15,124 bases of DNA from DAOTVD01 sp034437075 (GTDB taxonomy: Bacteria > Chloroflexota > Anaerolineae > Aggregatilineales > J027): assembly GCA_034437075.1 (NCBI GenBank), contig DAOTVD010000254.1:1-15124 (forward strand), written 5' to 3'. Made by a program: the position numbers and the translations under genes. The notes beneath the pieces were generated by a model. It saw only the letters and a program-made list of their open reading frames with translations. It searched no databases and was not told where the DNA came from. This document shows positions 12,769-15,124 of the stretch, piece by piece (position 1 is the first letter of the stretch; every line of letters starts with the position of its first letter).

Positions 12769-14337
12769 TTAGACGAGCGTTTTGCGTGTAACCCGAAATT
12801 GGATTGGCATACCGAGCATAAGACGTGTCTGTGAATGCACCACGGGCAGAGCCACGCAAATCAGAGTCACAAGCGGCAAGGCGGGGATGCTGATGGCAGA
12901 CAAAAACCGTTCGGTGGGGGTCATGCTATTGTGGCGCGGTGGGCGGGTGCGAATATCCACCAACCAGAATAAAATCGTCGAAATCGTGACCAATGCAAAC
13001 GAAATCTGCAAGAGGATAAAGGGTGGCGTGGTTACCCAATCGTCAATATGCTGCGGATGGAGCAACGCGGGTAACTGCATCCCAGCGGTTAGGATGATCC
13101 AGCCCGCCCCGGCTAGCAAGTTATCATGCGCTACGCGAAACAACAGATTGAAACTTCGCAAGCGATCCACTTGCGGGTTAAATTGTATTTGCGCGATCGT
13201 ATAGCCGATTTCTTTAGCCCCCCACGCATGCCGGAGCGTTTGGTCGTAGCGTTGTTTGATCGCATCCAAAAAATGGTTGCCTTCGGTGGCATTGGCCGAA
13301 AATGGTAAGAAAATAGGCCGCAGCACCAGATCGCCCTCTTTTTGAAAAAATGCCTTGATATACATATGCCATTCGTCGGCTATCACGTCTGGGTCCCAAT
13401 ATCCTGCGCTATCGAGCAAGCGTAAACTAAGCGAATAGGACGACATCGGCAGAGCGGGCCACCAGGGCGCGGCCAGGTAAGCGAGTTCCCAGCCTGTGGA
13501 ATAGGCATGCACGATGCGCATGAGCGGGTTAATTTGCCAGATGTTGGAATGATAGCGAATGGGCGCTTGCCAGAACGCACAATACCGCTGCTCATCTGTG
13601 GCGAAATGCACGCCCAACGCTTGCAGATAGTCTGGATGCCACAAGGTATCGGCATCCATGGTCGTCACGATGATATGCTCCATATTGTAGCCTTGCTCAT
13701 CCACCAGGCGCAGTTTGGCCCAGCGCGCCGCCCAAGCTTCGTTGGCGGACTTACATTGCATTTCCTGGTGCAATCCTCGGGGATGCACTGCCACAAAAAA
13801 GTTAGCGAAACACCCTTTGAAGGCTTGGCGCAGTCGTTCACCTTTGTCGGCGGCGCCCTCCTCGCCCGCTTCCATCGCCAACATGACGCTGACACAACGC
13901 GCCGCATTGTGTTGAATTGCGAGGCGTTCTAGGCTGCGTTGTAGCGTGCCGACTTCTTCTTTGTAATTGGGAATGATGACCAAATGATGCACTGCGTCCA
14001 GCGGTAAGCTGCCGGGGGTCGCCAGGCGTTGATACTCAGCTTGCCAATCCAATACCTCCCAAGCGCGGATACGGCGCAGCCCCAGCAAGACTGCCCCACC
14101 AGCAAACACAAAGCGCACCGCCGTATAGATGCTGAGCAACGACGCGCCAAAGATCATCACCAGCGGGACATTCCAGGCGGCGAACAAGACAACCAGCAAG
14201 CTCAACCAAGCCAACCCGCCAGGAATCGCATTCAATAAATTTTCCGAGAGGGTAGAAGGGGTTGAATTACCCCAATAGGCCGTCCCCACCCCAAATTGTT
14301 GATTCTGGCGACGGGGGACTCTAAATTCGTAGGGCAA
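12769..14337 (-). CDS. Membrane-bound GT2-type glycosyltransferase (TTG start)
   Basis: This 522-residue protein probably transfers sugar from a nucleotide-sugar to a lipid carrier or growing polysaccharide at the inner face of the membrane. Two N-terminal membrane helices (about residues 38-90) precede a GT-A domain. That domain has HLVIIPNYKEE near residues 119-129, a TTMDADTLWHPDY motif with the metal-binding DAD at 228-230, ADEWHMYIK with probable acid/base Asp321/Glu322, and QTLRH at 366-370, a variant of the QxxRW motif of processive enzymes. At least three more helices follow (about residues 403-510). The domain order is similar to cellulose/hyaluronan-synthase relatives, but no PilZ domain is seen. 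The TTG start is backed by GAGG 7 nt upstream. Its upstream promoter makes it a single-gene unit. The product is unknown. Confidence 0.87.
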   Translation of the reverse strand: MPYEFRVPRRQNQQFGVGTAYWGNSTPSTLSENLLNAIPGGLAWLSLLVVLFAAWNVPLVMIFGASLLSIYTAVRFVFAGGAVLLGLRRIRAWEVLDWQAEYQRLATPGSLPLDAVHHLVIIPNYKEEVGTLQRSLERLAIQHNAARCVSVMLAMEAGEEGAADKGERLRQAFKGCFANFFVAVHPRGLHQEMQCKSANEAWAARWAKLRLVDEQGYNMEHIIVTTMDADTLWHPDYLQALGVHFATDEQRYCAFWQAPIRYHSNIWQINPLMRIVHAYSTGWELAYLAAPWWPALPMSSYSLSLRLLDSAGYWDPDVIADEWHMYIKAFFQKEGDLVLRPIFLPFSANATEGNHFLDAIKQRYDQTLRHAWGAKEIGYTIAQIQFNPQVDRLRSFNLLFRVAHDNLLAGAGWIILTAGMQLPALLHPQHIDDWVTTPPFILLQISFALVTISTILFWLVDIRTRPPRHNSMTPTERFLSAISIPALPLVTLICVALPVVHSQTRLMLGMPIQFRVTRKTLV

Positions 14338-14437
14338 TTTGGCACCTCGCCAGAAGTTTACCGATCATGGATTTCATCATTAAATGAGCTATATCTGGAT
14401 TCACGCAGGTTGGGTCATACCAGGCCCATCTACTCAG

Positions 14438-14466
14438 ATTGTAAGCATGTTGTATACAAAATACAA
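14438..14466 (-). promoter_or_regulatory. Promoter of the glycosyltransferase gene with palindrome in its spacer
   Basis: On the minus strand TTGTAT (14466-14461) is followed after 17 bp by TACAAT (14443-14438). The predicted start is near 14431, giving a leader of about 94 nt. A perfect palindrome, TTGTATACAA at 14450-14459, lies in the spacer and would suit a dimeric repressor or activator. The promoter starts 14 bp after the stop of the upstream gene. Confidence 0.6.
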
Positions 14467-14479
14467 CGACCGCCCACGT

Positions 14480-15124
14480 TCACTCATCTTCGGGGATATA
14501 AGCCACGGCCTGCGCATCATCCGTTTGGGCACCCAATGCGGCCAAATCCGCCTCAGTCAGGATGTGTCCGTTGTAAGCTTCAAACAATTCTGGGCTGGCA
14601 TAGCGGTCTATCGCATAACGCCACCGCCGCCGCCCGACTTCGCGCAGCACAGAGCGGCAATTGTCGCAGCGCACTGTGCGCCGTATGCGCGGGATGCCCA
14701 ACACCCGATAGGGGCGCTCATCTAACTCCAACTGCCCAGCCTGACACACCGGACAATGCCGAATGACAAAACCGGGGGCGTAGCGTTCTAGCGCAGCAGC
14801 ATTCACCGCATACACGCTGAGGTAAACCCCAAACACCAACACACTCAACGCCCCCAAACCTAACCAAGGGGAGGGCACGGTGACGCTAGGTGTATCGGCG
14901 GGTGGCGCGCTAATGACCTGAATAGGCGTGGCTGTCTGTGTGGGCGTCGCGGTGGCGGTCTGTGTGGGCGTCGCGGTGGGTGTCGGGGTCAAGGTCGCTG
15001 TAGCGGTCTCAGTAGGGGTTGCAGTGGCGGTAACCGTAGGGGTGACCGTAGGGGTTGGCGTGTCGGAGGCCGTCGGGGATGAGGAGGGGCTTGGCGTGTC
15101 GCTAGGCAAATCGGTGGTGGTTGG
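14480..15124 (-). CDS. Thr/Pro-rich stalk, single membrane helix and zinc-ribbon-like tail (5' end outside window)
   Basis: The frame is open from the right edge, so the true start is upstream of the window and the TTG at 15109 is not needed. The visible 214 residues begin with about 85 residues of low-complexity Thr/Pro/Ala/Ser (repeats such as TATPTQ). One membrane helix follows (WLGLGALSVLVFGVYLSVYA), then an approximately 100-residue tail with CPVC and CDNC about 33 residues apart, separated by basic ERPYRVLGIPRIRRTVR. The four Cys suggest a zinc ribbon or treble clef. A Thr/Pro stalk is normally outside the cell, which would put the zinc tail in the cytosol. I know no named family with this order. 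The complete protein probably has an extracellular domain before the stalk. No terminator is seen before the glycosyltransferase promoter. Confidence 0.78.
   Translation of the reverse strand, partial: PTTTDLPSDTPSPSSSPTASDTPTPTVTPTVTATATPTETATATLTPTPTATPTQTATATPTQTATPIQVISAPPADTPSVTVPSPWLGLGALSVLVFGVYLSVYAVNAAALERYAPGFVIRHCPVCQAGQLELDERPYRVLGIPRIRRTVRCDNCRSVLREVGRRRWRYAIDRYASPELFEAYNGHILTEADLAALGAQTDDAQAVAYIPEDE
14934..14979 (-). repeat. Short direct repeat within the Thr/Pro stalk
   Basis: Two exact 22-bp copies (14934-14955 and 14958-14979), 24 bp apart, encode the TATPTQTA period. The rest of the stalk (to about 15110) keeps the same Thr/Pro style with more diverged wording. Confidence 0.7.

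Noticed and set aside
14296..14766. Plus-strand frame spanning the glycosyltransferase promoter
   Set aside because: It crosses a clear promoter and the end of the Cys-tail gene on the other strand, with no protein-like pattern.

Overview
The window looks like a chromosomal segment of a free-living bacterium, most likely a member of the Chloroflexota (Anaerolineae-like). This is an inference from protein style: Thr/Pro-rich linkers and tails on several exported proteins, a penicillin-binding protein with a long cytosolic extension and an Ig-like C-terminus, a soluble PknB-type kinase beginning MIGxxLNxRY, and a secreted protein made of DUF7282-like modules. I see no tRNA, rRNA, CRISPR array, insertion sequence or phage gene. 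The nucleotide composition looks even and gene order looks like ordinary chromosome.

Layout. At 1-254 (minus) is the start of an M20 metallopeptidase cut by the window edge, divergent from a MaoC-type enoyl-CoA hydratase (383-859, plus). After a good sigma-70-like promoter comes a 4.3-kb bifunctional class A penicillin-binding protein (931-5211) with a 490-residue cytosolic region containing 72-bp tandem repeats. It ends at a strong hairpin terminator, and the next promoter follows immediately. Then come a small unrecognised gene (5351-5728) and a DUF393/DCC-type thiol oxidoreductase (5797-6201).

From 10048 down to 6279 (minus) lies a probable three-gene operon: a Ser/Thr kinase fused to a receiver domain and a LuxR-like helix-turn-helix, a HAD-IIA phosphatase, and a secreted gluzincin-type putative metallopeptidase. 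Divergent from it are a lipoprotein (10225-11091) and a secreted protein of four DUF7282-like modules (11281-12723, TTG start), each with its own terminator. On the minus strand at the right end are a membrane GT2 glycosyltransferase (14337-12769, TTG start) with a clear promoter, and a partial gene for a Thr/Pro stalk, one membrane helix and a zinc-ribbon-like tail (edge to 14480).

Taken together, the region is weighted toward the cell envelope: peptidoglycan synthesis, sugar polymer transfer, secreted and lipid-anchored proteins, and a kinase/response-regulator hybrid that could link phosphorylation to gene control. No defence or mobile system was found. The most unusual items are the kinase-REC-HTH fusion, the repeat-bearing cytosolic arm of the PBP, and the alternating-module secreted protein.
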